A stretch of 12,213 nucleotides of DNA from JAMWZF01 sp041628615. GTDB lineage: Bacteria; Pseudomonadota; Alphaproteobacteria; Rhodobacterales; Rhodobacteraceae. Of the stretch, positions 1 through 6,326 are shown in pieces. The notes under the pieces are model-generated. The model had not been told where the DNA came from. It did no database searches and was given only the letters and a program-made list of their open reading frames with translations. Within the stretch, counting starts at the first letter, position 1. Each line of letters opens with the position of its first letter. The translations under genes were made by a program, and so were the position numbers. The stretch is taken from the NCBI GenBank assembly GCA_041628615.1, contig JBFKOW010000111.1, positions 1 through 12,213 on the forward strand. Direction: 5' to 3'.

Positions 1-1
1 C

Positions 2-751
2 TTCCTGCTCGACCTGAACCTGACCTCGAAGATCGCCCGGCAGGTGCCCGACCTCGCCGGATCGGACGTGCTCGAGATCGGGCCGGGCCCCGGCGGGCTT
101 ACGCGCGGCCTGCTCTCCGAGGGCGCGCGCCGGGTGCTCGCGGTGGAGAAGGACGCCCGCTGCCTGCCGGCGCTGGCCGAGATCGAGGCCGTCTTTCCGG
201 GCCGGCTCACGGTGATCCACGGCGACGCGCTGGAGGTCGACCCGCTGGCGCACCTGACGCCGCCGATCCGGGTCGCGGCCAACCTGCCCTACAACATCGG
301 CACCGAACTGCTGGTCCGCTGGCTGACTCCGCCGCACTGGCCGCCGGTCTGGCAGAGCCTGACCCTGATGTTCCAGCGCGAGGTGGCGGACCGGATCGTC
401 GCGCAGCCCGGCGGCAAGGCCTATGGCCGGCTTGCGGTGCTGGCCCAGTGGCGCGCCGAGGCGCGGATCGTGATGACCCTGCCGGCGCGGGCCTTCACGC
501 CGCCGCCGAAGGTCGATTCGGCGGTGGTGCAGGTCGAGGCCCTGCCCGAGCCGCGCTTTCCGGCCGATCCGAAGGTCCTGGAACGGGTCGTGGCGATGGC
601 CTTCAACCAGCGGCGCAAGATGCTGCGGGCGGCGCTGAAGGGGCTGGGACCGGATATCGAGGACCGGCTGCGCGCCGCCGGGATCGCGCCGACCGACCGG
701 GCGGAACAGGTCCCCCTGGAAGGGTTCTGCGCCCTGGCCCGGACGTTCTGA
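2..751 (+). CDS. rsmA: 16S rRNA (adenine1518/1519-N6)-dimethyltransferase RsmA (KsgA), 5'-truncated
   Basis: RsmA dimethylates two adjacent adenines in the 3'-terminal helix-45 loop of 16S rRNA, using S-adenosylmethionine, late in 30S assembly in the cytoplasm. The reading frame is open from base 2, and the first visible residues, FLLDLNLTSKIA, match the segment just after the family's GQNF motif. About 25-30 N-terminal residues therefore lie off the left edge. Visible motifs are the SAM-binding VLEIGPGPGGLTR, the catalytic NLPYNIGT (about bases 280-303), QREVADRI, and the C-terminal FNQRRKMLRAALKGL that belongs to the RNA-binding helical domain. The 249 visible residues fit a family length near 270-280. 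A GTG at 44 is internal to the conserved domain and is not the start. The gene converges on the DUF4167 gene. The identification is firm; only the true start is missing. Confidence 0.95.
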   Translation, partial: FLLDLNLTSKIARQVPDLAGSDVLEIGPGPGGLTRGLLSEGARRVLAVEKDARCLPALAEIEAVFPGRLTVIHGDALEVDPLAHLTPPIRVAANLPYNIGTELLVRWLTPPHWPPVWQSLTLMFQREVADRIVAQPGGKAYGRLAVLAQWRAEARIVMTLPARAFTPPPKVDSAVVQVEALPEPRFPADPKVLERVVAMAFNQRRKMLRAALKGLGPDIEDRLRAAGIAPTDRAEQVPLEGFCALARTF

Positions 752-779
752 GCGGGACCGGCCCCAGCAGAAAGGCAAA

Positions 780-799
780 CGGCCCCGGAAACGGGGCCG
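780..799. terminator. Hairpin between convergent rsmA and DUF4167 genes
   Basis: An 8-bp perfect stem (CGGCCCCG at 780-787, CGGGGCCG at 792-799) closes a GAAA tetraloop. It lies 28 bases after the rsmA stop and 33 bases beyond the stop of the minus-strand gene. On the minus strand the stem is followed by GTTTGCCTTT, a broken T-rich run, so it works best as a terminator for the DUF4167 gene. On the plus strand no T run follows, so any role for rsmA would rest on the stem alone. Confidence 0.6.
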
Positions 800-832
800 C
801 CTGATCCGGACCGCCGGGTCGCGGGGGCCGTG

Positions 833-1366
833 CTATTCGGCCGCTTCCGCCGGGCCGCCGCCATCGGAGGGCTGTCCGCCGGCGTCGCCGCCCTGCGCCT
901 TCGGCCGGCGGCCGCGGCCGCGGCGCGGCTTCGGTTGTTCCTCGGGCGTCTCGACGAGGCCCGGATCGCCGTCGCCCGCGCTGTCGGAGTGGTCGCCGAG
1001 GATCGACGGGTCCGCCGCGGCATCCTCCTGCGCCTTCAGGCGCTCGGTGCGCTCGCGGTCGCGCTCGGCCTGGCGTTCGCGGTTCTGCCGCTCCTGCTCC
1101 TCGCGCTTCTGCTCGACCTCGCGCTGGGCCTCGGCGAGCAGCCGCAGGTAGTGCTCGGCGTGCTGGGCGTAGTTCTCGGCATCGACCCGGTCCCCGGACA
1201 GCACCGCGTCGCGATGCAGCTGGTTGTACTTGTCGATGATCTGCTGCGGGGTGCCCCGCACCTTGCCATCGGGCCCGGAGCTTTCGAAGACCCGGTTGAT
1301 GATATTGCCGCCCGAGGGCCGGTTGCGGTTCTTGTTGCCCCGCGAGCGTGACTTCGATGATCTCAT
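833..1366 (-). CDS. DUF4167 domain protein, putative RNA-binding
   Basis: This 177-residue protein has an unknown biochemical role. The N-terminus is strongly basic (SKSRSRGNKNRNR, residues 3-16). It runs into the conserved DUF4167 block, with NIINRVFESSGPDGKVRGTP (21-40), a KYNQLHRDA segment and AENYAQHAEHYLRLLAEAQRE (63-83). A highly charged Glu/Arg/Gln stretch at about 82-115 should form one long helix or coiled coil. The C-terminal third is low-complexity, with a basic KPRRGRGRRPK patch (146-156) and an acidic/Gly tail. The family is largely alphaproteobacterial. The Arg/Gly-rich ends and the neighbouring translation genes suggest nucleic-acid or ribosome binding, which is inference only. 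The ATG at 1366 is chosen because the conserved block starts right after it and GGAG lies about 14 bases upstream. It has its own candidate promoter in the gap above it. Confidence 0.88.
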   Translation of the reverse strand: MRSSKSRSRGNKNRNRPSGGNIINRVFESSGPDGKVRGTPQQIIDKYNQLHRDAVLSGDRVDAENYAQHAEHYLRLLAEAQREVEQKREEQERQNRERQAERDRERTERLKAQEDAAADPSILGDHSDSAGDGDPGLVETPEEQPKPRRGRGRRPKAQGGDAGGQPSDGGGPAEAAE

Positions 1367-1604
1367 GAACGGTTCGGCTCCGCCTGGGTCTTTTGAGTTT
1401 CCGGCCGGGGCGCAGGGCGGTCCTGCGTGCGGGTTCTATCCGTTTGCCCCTGACGATGTTCGGCGACTGTGCGAGGGAGAGCGCGGTCACGCTCTGCCCG
1501 ACCGACACGGTTGAATAAGCACGCACCGCGCGGCTTATCAAGCGGTTTCCGCCGTATCGGGACCCGAAACTGTCGATTTCCGCCGGTTTTCCGGGCCCCG
1601 GAAG
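1367..1604. other. 238-base gap: end of prmC to start of DUF4167 gene
   Basis: This gap has no credible gene. It holds a small hairpin directly after the prmC stop (TTCCGG 1589-1594, CCGGAA 1598-1603) with no T run on the minus strand. It also holds the palindromic candidate promoter at 1511-1541, then about 145 bases of leader before the DUF4167 start codon. The local base composition is less GC-rich than the genes around it (TTGAATAAGC, GCTTATCAA), as expected for regulatory DNA. Reading frames that cross the gap on both strands carry no recognisable domain. Confidence 0.6.
1512..1541 (-). promoter_or_regulatory. Candidate sigma70-type promoter within an inverted repeat
   Basis: Read on the minus strand, TTGATA (1541-1536) sits 17-18 bases before TTATTC/TATTCA (1518-1512). 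The first hexamer matches the TTGACA consensus in five of six bases; the -10 is weak. The same bases form an imperfect palindrome: TTGAATAAGC at 1511-1520 and GCTTATCAA at 1533-1541, differing by one extra A, around a 12-base spacer. A promoter whose two hexamers are the arms of a palindrome could also be an operator. It would drive the DUF4167 gene with a leader of roughly 140 bases. Confidence 0.4.
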
Positions 1605-2522
1605 CTAGAATTCGCGCCGGTGGTTGGTTCCCGCGCGGCCCGTGACCACCCGGTCGCGCCCGTCCATGTCCTGCACCACCGAGATCAGCCGCAGCCCCGC
1701 CATCCGCATCAGGTCGACGACCTGATGGGCCTGATCCGGGCCGATCTCGACCGCCAGCCGGCCACCGGGCTTTAGCGCCAGGTGCAGCCCCTCGACGATC
1801 GCGCGGTAGGCATCGAGCCCGTCGCCGCCGTCGGTCAGCGCCTGCCGCGGCTCCCACAGCCGCACCTCGGGCGACAGGCTGGCCAGTTCGCTGAGCGCGA
1901 CATAGGGCGGGTTCGACACGATCAGGTCGAAGGTGGGCTGTCCCATCACTTCGCCGCTGGAGGAATGCACCCCGGGCGGCGGCACCGAGAGGATCGCCGG
2001 CGGCACCCCGTCATACCAGCTTCCCTGGTGCACCTCGGCCCGGCCCCGCAGCCCGAACCGGGCGGCGTTGCGCCGCGCGACATCGACCGCGGCGGTCGAG
2101 ATGTCGACGCCGGTGCCCCGCGCGTCGGGCCGCTCGGCCAGCAGGGTCAGCAGGATGCAGCCCGAGCCGACACCGAGGTCCAGCACGTCGGAAAACGGCT
2201 CGGCCAGCGCCACCTCGACCAGCGTCTCGGTTTCCGGCCGCGGGTCGAGCACGTCCGGCGTGACGATGAATTCGCGGCCGTAGAAGCTGCGGAAGCCGAC
2301 CAGATGCGAGACCGGCTCGCGCCGTTCGCGCCGGCCGATCAGGGCCTGGAACGCGGCGGCCTTCTCGGGCGGGATCTCGTCAGGCAGGGCGAGCGTCAGG
2401 CGGCCCAGCGGGATGCCGATCGCGTGGGCCAGCAGCCGGCGGGCGTCGCGGGCCGGGTCCGGCACTCCGACCGAGGCGAGGCGGCTGATCGCGGGCACGA
2501 GGAGTTCCACCGCCCGGGCCAT
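1605..2522 (-). CDS. prmC: Peptide chain release factor N5-glutamine methyltransferase PrmC
   Basis: PrmC (HemK) methylates the glutamine of the GGQ motif in RF1 and RF2, using S-adenosylmethionine, which speeds peptide release. The N-terminal helical domain covers about residues 1-85. The methyltransferase fold follows, with PRPETETLVE (95-104), SAM motif DLGVGSGCILLTLL (115-128) and the catalytic NPPY (204-207) in DLIVSNPPYVAL. It then has RLWEPRQALTDGGDGLDAYR and KPGGRLAVEIG. At 305 residues it is longer than the ~277 of E. coli PrmC, mainly through a Pro/Gly/Ser-rich insertion at about residues 173-196. The start is the ATG at 2522, five bases after the prfA stop, with GGAGGG nine bases upstream inside prfA. 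The frame stays open upstream into prfA, but that extension is only an overlapping-frame artefact. It is clearly co-transcribed with its substrate gene prfA. Confidence 0.95.
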   Translation of the reverse strand: MARAVELLVPAISRLASVGVPDPARDARRLLAHAIGIPLGRLTLALPDEIPPEKAAAFQALIGRRERREPVSHLVGFRSFYGREFIVTPDVLDPRPETETLVEVALAEPFSDVLDLGVGSGCILLTLLAERPDARGTGVDISTAAVDVARRNAARFGLRGRAEVHQGSWYDGVPPAILSVPPPGVHSSSGEVMGQPTFDLIVSNPPYVALSELASLSPEVRLWEPRQALTDGGDGLDAYRAIVEGLHLALKPGGRLAVEIGPDQAHQVVDLMRMAGLRLISVVQDMDGRDRVVTGRAGTNHRREF

Positions 2523-2527
2523 CCGCC

Positions 2528-3583
2528 TCAGCCCTCCATCTCGGCCAGTTGCCGGGCCTGCGCCTCGGCGGTCAGGGCGTCGATGATCTCGTCGAGGTCG
2601 CCGCCGATCACCGCGTCGAGCCGATAGAGCGTCAGGTTGATCCGGTGTTCGGTGATCCGGCCCTGCGGGAAGTTGTAGGTGCGGATCCGCTCCGACCGGT
2701 CGCCGCTGCCGACCTGCGCCTTGCGGTCTGCGGAGCGGGCATCGTCGGCCTTCTGCCGCTCGAGGTCGTAGAGCCGGGTGCGCAGCACCTGCATCGCGAT
2801 CTCGCGGTTGCGGTGCTGGGACTTCTCGGAGGAGGTGACGACGATCCCGGTCGGCAGGTGGGTGATCCGCACCGCCGAATCGGTGGTGTTGACGTGCTGG
2901 CCGCCGGCGCCGGAGGCGCGCATCGTGTCGATGCGGATGTCGGCGGGATCGATCCGGATGTCGACCTCCGCCGCCTCGGGCAGAACCGCCACGGTCGCGG
3001 CAGAGGTGTGGATCCGACCGCCCGCCTCGGTCTCGGGCACCCGCTGCACCCGGTGCACGCCGCTTTCGTACTTGAGGCGGGCAAAGACCCCCTCGCCGCT
3101 GACCCGCGCCGTCACTTCCTTGATCCCGCCCAGTTCGGTGGCGGCCTCGGACAGGATCTCGAAGGACCAGCCGCGGGCGTCGGCGTAGCGCTGGTACATC
3201 CGCAACAGGTCCGCGGCGAAGAGCGACGCCTCCTCGCCGCCGGTGCCGGGCCGGATCTCGAGCATCGCCGGGCGGGCATCCGCCGCGTCCTTGGGCAGCA
3301 GCGCCAGCCGCAACGCCTGTTCCACCTCGGGCAGCCGGGCATTGAGCACCGGCAACTCCGCTTCCGCGAGCACCCGCATCTCGGGGTCCGACAGCATCGC
3401 CTCGGCCTCGGCCAGATCGGCCCGAACCTGCCGCCACTCGGCGATCTGGGCGACCACCGGCTTCAGTTCGGCGTATTCGCGGGCGAGGTCGGCGATCCTG
3501 TCGGCGGCCACACCCTCGGAAAGCCGGGCCTCGAGGAACCCGTAGCGGCTTTCGATCTGGTCGAGGGTTTCGGCGGGTAGCAT
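2528..3583 (-). CDS. prfA: Peptide chain release factor 1 (RF1)
   Basis: RF1 recognises UAA and UAG stop codons in the ribosomal A site and triggers hydrolysis of peptidyl-tRNA. The 351-residue length is normal. Visible in order are the N-terminal helical domain (about 1-100), EIRPGTGGEEASLFAADLLRMY (109-130), and the codon-reading PxT tripeptide as PET (183-185) in VQRVPETEAGGR. The peptidyl-transferase-centre motif GAGGQHVNTTDSAVRITH follows, with GGQ at 227-229. The C-terminal end has GDRSERIRTYNFPQGRITEHRINLTL. The PxT tripeptide marks it as RF1 rather than RF2, which has SPF. The ATG at 3583 follows a modest AG-rich stretch (GAGACGAGAG). It lies 30 bases below the DUF1499 gene and five bases above prmC, whose product modifies Gln229 of this protein. 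Confidence 0.97.
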   Translation of the reverse strand: MLPAETLDQIESRYGFLEARLSEGVAADRIADLAREYAELKPVVAQIAEWRQVRADLAEAEAMLSDPEMRVLAEAELPVLNARLPEVEQALRLALLPKDAADARPAMLEIRPGTGGEEASLFAADLLRMYQRYADARGWSFEILSEAATELGGIKEVTARVSGEGVFARLKYESGVHRVQRVPETEAGGRIHTSAATVAVLPEAAEVDIRIDPADIRIDTMRASGAGGQHVNTTDSAVRITHLPTGIVVTSSEKSQHRNREIAMQVLRTRLYDLERQKADDARSADRKAQVGSGDRSERIRTYNFPQGRITEHRINLTLYRLDAVIGGDLDEIIDALTAEAQARQLAEMEG

Positions 3584-3613
3584 GGTCTCTCGTCTCGCAA
3601 TGCCGGGTCCGGG

Positions 3614-4060
3614 TCAAGGTCCGGCCAGGCCCTCGGTCTCGGCCATCCAGGCCAGCACGCGGGCGCGGTTGACCCCGAGGTCGTCGCCGCCAAAGCGCAG
3701 CCGGCCCCAGACATGCACCACGCCGTCGCGGCGGGCAACGGTGGTGTAGTCCGGAAAGCCCCAGAGCGCGGAGCGGGTTTCGTAGGTGACGAGACCGTCC
3801 TCGGGCACACCGGCCAGCCGCCGGGTGCGCGGCGTGGCCAGGACCACGCCGTCGAGCGCGGCCATCGCCGCCTCGGCCGACGTCGCGTCGCCGAGGTCCC
3901 GCACCGCCTCGAAACTGCCCGGCCCGGCGTGGTCGCCCGGCGACCGCTGGTCCGGCGCGCGGTGCCAGGCGGCGATGTCGACCGGCGCCAGCCGGACAAA
4001 CAGCGTCCCGCCCAGAAAGACGGCGACGGCGAGCGCCGCCGCGATCGCGACCCAGCGCAT
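3614..4060 (-). CDS. DUF1499 membrane-anchored protein
   Basis: This is a 148-residue protein of unknown function. One N-terminal hydrophobic segment (about residues 4-22, VAIAAALAVAVFLGGTLFV) is a likely uncleaved anchor or signal. The rest is a soluble DUF1499 domain, probably on the periplasmic side. The signature stretch VTYETRSALWGFPDYTTVAR (91-110) is characteristic of the family, followed by VVHVWGRLRFGGDDLGVNRARVLAWM. The start ATG at 4060 shares its A with the TGA of the upstream agmatinase gene (TGATG), so its translation is probably coupled to that gene. prfA starts 30 bases downstream. A much longer reading frame continues upstream through the agmatinase gene out of frame and shows no protein signal. 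No partner or substrate can be read from the sequence. Confidence 0.88.
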   Translation of the reverse strand: MRWVAIAAALAVAVFLGGTLFVRLAPVDIAAWHRAPDQRSPGDHAGPGSFEAVRDLGDATSAEAAMAALDGVVLATPRTRRLAGVPEDGLVTYETRSALWGFPDYTTVARRDGVVHVWGRLRFGGDDLGVNRARVLAWMAETEGLAGP

Positions 4061-5022
4061 CAGCGCGCCCGCCGGGGCCAGAGCGCGAGGCAGGCGATCT
4101 CGGTCGCGACGTGGGCGCCGGCGATCGCGGTGGCGCCGGTGGTGTCGTAGGCCGGAGCGACCTCGACCACGTCGCCGCCGACCAGCGCGATCCCGGCGAG
4201 GTCGCGCAGCATCGCCGCCGCCTGCCAGCTGGCCAGCCCGCCCCAGACCGGGGTGCCGGTGCCCGGAGCGAAGGCGGGGTCGAGCGCGTCGATGTCGAAG
4301 GTCAGGTAGCAGGGGCCGTCGCCCAGCACCCGCTTCGCCTCGGCCACCACCGCGGCCACGCCGCGTTCGTGCACCGCGCGGGCGTCGATCTGGGTGAAGC
4401 CGTGGGGATCTTCGCAGGTGGTGCGCAGGCCGATCTGGACCGACCGGGCCGGATCGACGACCCCCTCGGCCACCGCCTTGCCGACGAAGGTGCCGTGGTC
4501 GACCCGGCGGGCCGGGGCGCTGTCCGGCCAGAGGTCGGAATGGGCGTCGAACTGGATCACCCCGAGCGGCCCGTGCCGCGCCGCCATCGCCCGCAGGATC
4601 GGCAGCGTGATCGAGTGGTCGCCGCCCAGCGTCACCACCGGGGCTTGGGCGGCGAGCCGGCCGACATGGGCCTCGATCGCCGCCGGAACCGATGACACGT
4701 CGGCATAGTCGAAGGGCATGTCGCCGCAATCGAACATCGCGAACTCGGACAGCGCGTCGAAGTCCCAGCCGTAGGGCGGGTCGCCCGGCTGCAGGGTCGA
4801 TGCCTCGCGGATCGCGCGGGGGCCGAAGCGGGCGCCGGGCCGGTGCGTCACCGCCTGGTCGAAGGGGATGCCGGTGAACACCAGGTCCGCGCCCTCGGCG
4901 GTTCGGCTGTAGCGCCGGCGCAGGAACGAGGTGGCACCCGCGAAGGGGTTCTCGAAGGCCAGTCCGCGGTCCGGGCCGTCGATCGCCCGGTCCGCCTGAT
5001 TCTGCGCGTCTTCCAATGCCAT
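4060..5022 (-). CDS. speB: Agmatinase-family ureohydrolase (arginase superfamily)
   Basis: Family members hydrolyse a guanidino group with a two-manganese centre to give urea; agmatinase turns agmatine into putrescine. The 320 residues carry all metal-binding motifs: GGDHS (133-137, His136), FDAHSDLW (Asp159, His161, Asp163) and FDIDALDPAFAPGTGTP (Asp243, Asp245). GDVVEVAPAYD (283-293) supplies the conserved Glu287. An N-terminal extension of about 40 residues (YSRTAEGADLVFTGIPFDQA onward is core) and DHGTFVGKAVAEGVVD fit agmatinase rather than arginase. Related guanidinobutyrases or guanidinases cannot be excluded: DAHSDLW differs from the DAHTDT of E. coli SpeB. The ATG at 5022 has AGGGGAA seven bases upstream. 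It overlaps the DUF1499 gene by one base and lies 84 bases below the M20D gene, behind a structured spacer. Confidence 0.85.
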   Translation of the reverse strand: MALEDAQNQADRAIDGPDRGLAFENPFAGATSFLRRRYSRTAEGADLVFTGIPFDQAVTHRPGARFGPRAIREASTLQPGDPPYGWDFDALSEFAMFDCGDMPFDYADVSSVPAAIEAHVGRLAAQAPVVTLGGDHSITLPILRAMAARHGPLGVIQFDAHSDLWPDSAPARRVDHGTFVGKAVAEGVVDPARSVQIGLRTTCEDPHGFTQIDARAVHERGVAAVVAEAKRVLGDGPCYLTFDIDALDPAFAPGTGTPVWGGLASWQAAAMLRDLAGIALVGGDVVEVAPAYDTTGATAIAGAHVATEIACLALWPRRAR

Positions 5023-5039
5023 GTGCCGCTTCCCCTGTC

Positions 5040-5108
5040 AGATCCGCGGGACATTGGCACGGCCCGCGGGCGACCGGAAGAGCCAAGCCGGGAGCCCGGC
5101 GCGGATCT
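5040..5108 (-). promoter_or_regulatory. Structured spacer with competing stems upstream of speB
   Basis: A perfect 9-bp inverted repeat (AGATCCGCG 5040-5048; CGCGGATCT 5100-5108) spans the spacer. Its right arm overlaps the M20D stop codon and its left arm ends three bases before the speB ribosome-binding site. Inside are GCCGGG/CCCGGC (5087-5092/5095-5100) and CCGCGGG/CCCGCGG (5044-5050/5063-5069). The inner stems share bases with the outer one, so the folds are mutually exclusive. No T run follows, so a simple intrinsic terminator is unlikely. The layout could act as a partial terminator, an attenuator or an mRNA processing/stability site. Confidence 0.4.
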
Positions 5109-6264
5109 AGCCGCCGATGGGCAGCGCCGTCTCGACCAGCCGGGCGAAGAACGACGCGCCATAGGGGGCGGCCGCGTCGTTGAACTCGTAGGCCGGGTGG
5201 TGCAGCCCGGCGCTGTCGCCGTTGCCGAGGAACAGGTAGGCCCCGGGCCGGACCTGCAGCATGTAGGAAAAGTCCTCGGCCCCCATCTCGCGCCCGGCGT
5301 TGGGGTCGGTCGGGCCGATCTCGGCGGCGACGGCGGCGGCGAAGCCGGCACGGCCGGCGTCGTTCACCGTCGCCGGATACTGCGGGCTGTAGTCGAGCCG
5401 GGCGCTGACCCCGTAGGCGGCCGCCTGTCCGGCCACGATCGCCGCCATCCGGTCCTGCACCATGCGCTGCACCGCCGGGTCGAAGGTGCGCACGGTGCCG
5501 TTGATCCACGCGGTGTCGGGGATGATGTTGTCGGCGGTGCCGGCATGGATCTGGGTTACCGACACCACCAGTTCGTCGTGGCTGCAATGGTTGCGGCTGA
5601 CGATGGTCTGGATCGCCTGGGCGATGCCCAGCGCGGCGACGATCGGGTCGGCGGTCTCGTGCGGCATGGCGCCGTGCCCGCCCCGGCCCTGGATGTGGAT
5701 GTCGAAGATGTCGACCGCCGCCATGATCGGGCCCGGCTCGGTGTAGAACTCGCCCACCGGGGTGCCGGGGGCGTTGTGCAGGGCATAGACTTCGGCGATG
5801 TCGAAGCGCTGCATGATCCCTTCCTCGACCATCACCCTGCCGCCGCCGCCGGTTTCCTCGGCGGGCTGGAAGATCAGCGCCACCCGGCCGGCGAAGTTGC
5901 GTGTCTCGGCGAGGTAGCGCGCCGCGCCCAGCAGCATCGTGGTATGCCCGTCATGGCCGCAGGCATGCATCACGCCGGGACGGGTCGAGGCATGGGGCAG
6001 ACCGGTCTCCTCCTCGATGGGCAGCGCGTCCATGTCGGCGCGCAGGCCGATGGTCGGCCCCGGCGCGCGGCCCTCGATCAGCGCCACGATTCCGGTCCGG
6101 GCGATGCCGGTCTCGATCCGGTCGACGCCGAATTCCTTCAGCTTCGCGGCCACGAAGGCGGCGGTCTGCACGCAATCGAACTCGAGTTCCGGGATCCGGT
6201 GCAGGTGACGGCGCCAGTCCGCCATCGCGTCGGCCATCGCGGCGATGGAATTGAGCACCGGCAT
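5107..6264 (-). CDS. M20D-family amidohydrolase (hippurate/N-acyl-amino-acid hydrolase type)
   Basis: This is a zinc- or manganese-dependent cytoplasmic hydrolase of the M20D group. These enzymes split N-acyl amino acids, hippurate or similar amides. The 385-residue length is typical. Visible are GLRADMDALPI (73-83), the metal motif MHACGHDGHTTMLLGAA (99-115; Cys102, His104, His107), FQPAEETGGGG with the catalytic Glu pair 136-137, and LHNAPGTPVGEF (His163). There is a lid/dimerisation domain at about 185-295 that includes GRGGHGAMPHETADPI, and the last ligand region is LHHPAYEFND (His356 or nearby). The ATG at 6264 is fixed by a strong AGGAGG (6278-6273) eight bases upstream; the frame is open beyond it but without homology. 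The substrate cannot be told from the sequence. It is divergent from mazG and in line with speB. Confidence 0.9.
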   Translation of the reverse strand: MPVLNSIAAMADAMADWRRHLHRIPELEFDCVQTAAFVAAKLKEFGVDRIETGIARTGIVALIEGRAPGPTIGLRADMDALPIEEETGLPHASTRPGVMHACGHDGHTTMLLGAARYLAETRNFAGRVALIFQPAEETGGGGRVMVEEGIMQRFDIAEVYALHNAPGTPVGEFYTEPGPIMAAVDIFDIHIQGRGGHGAMPHETADPIVAALGIAQAIQTIVSRNHCSHDELVVSVTQIHAGTADNIIPDTAWINGTVRTFDPAVQRMVQDRMAAIVAGQAAAYGVSARLDYSPQYPATVNDAGRAGFAAAVAAEIGPTDPNAGREMGAEDFSYMLQVRPGAYLFLGNGDSAGLHHPAYEFNDAAAPYGASFFARLVETALPIGG

Positions 6265-6326
6265 GGGGTTCCCCTCCTGAGGCAAGCGCCCTAGCCTGCC
6301 CCGGATTCCGCGCGAGGAAAAGACAC

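Noticed and set aside
603..1541. A 312-residue minus-strand open frame across rsmA's end, the hairpin and the DUF4167 gene
   Set aside because: It runs out of frame through DUF4167, crosses the terminator hairpin and has no domain signal.
1589..1603. Hairpin right after the prmC stop as an intrinsic terminator
   Set aside because: The arms TTCCGG/CCGGAA are only six bases and on the minus strand they are followed by AAAACCGG rather than T residues. It may still weakly pause polymerase, but I cannot support a terminator call.
1605..3617. A 670-residue minus-strand open frame containing PrmC at its C-terminal end
   Set aside because: The first ~365 residues are Arg/Gly/Ala-rich and read through prfA in another frame. 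Only the part after the ATG at 2522 is protein-like, and it has a ribosome site and normal PrmC start.
3614..5587. A 657-residue minus-strand open frame ending in the DUF1499 protein
   Set aside because: The upstream ~500 residues are low-complexity, overlapping the agmatinase and M20D genes in a different frame. Frames without stops are common at this G+C content.
4843..6294. A 483-residue plus-strand open frame opposite the M20D and speB genes
   Set aside because: It is rich in Gly/Arg/Val/His repeats typical of the antisense of a GC-rich gene, has no recognisable domain, and lies opposite two firmly identified genes.
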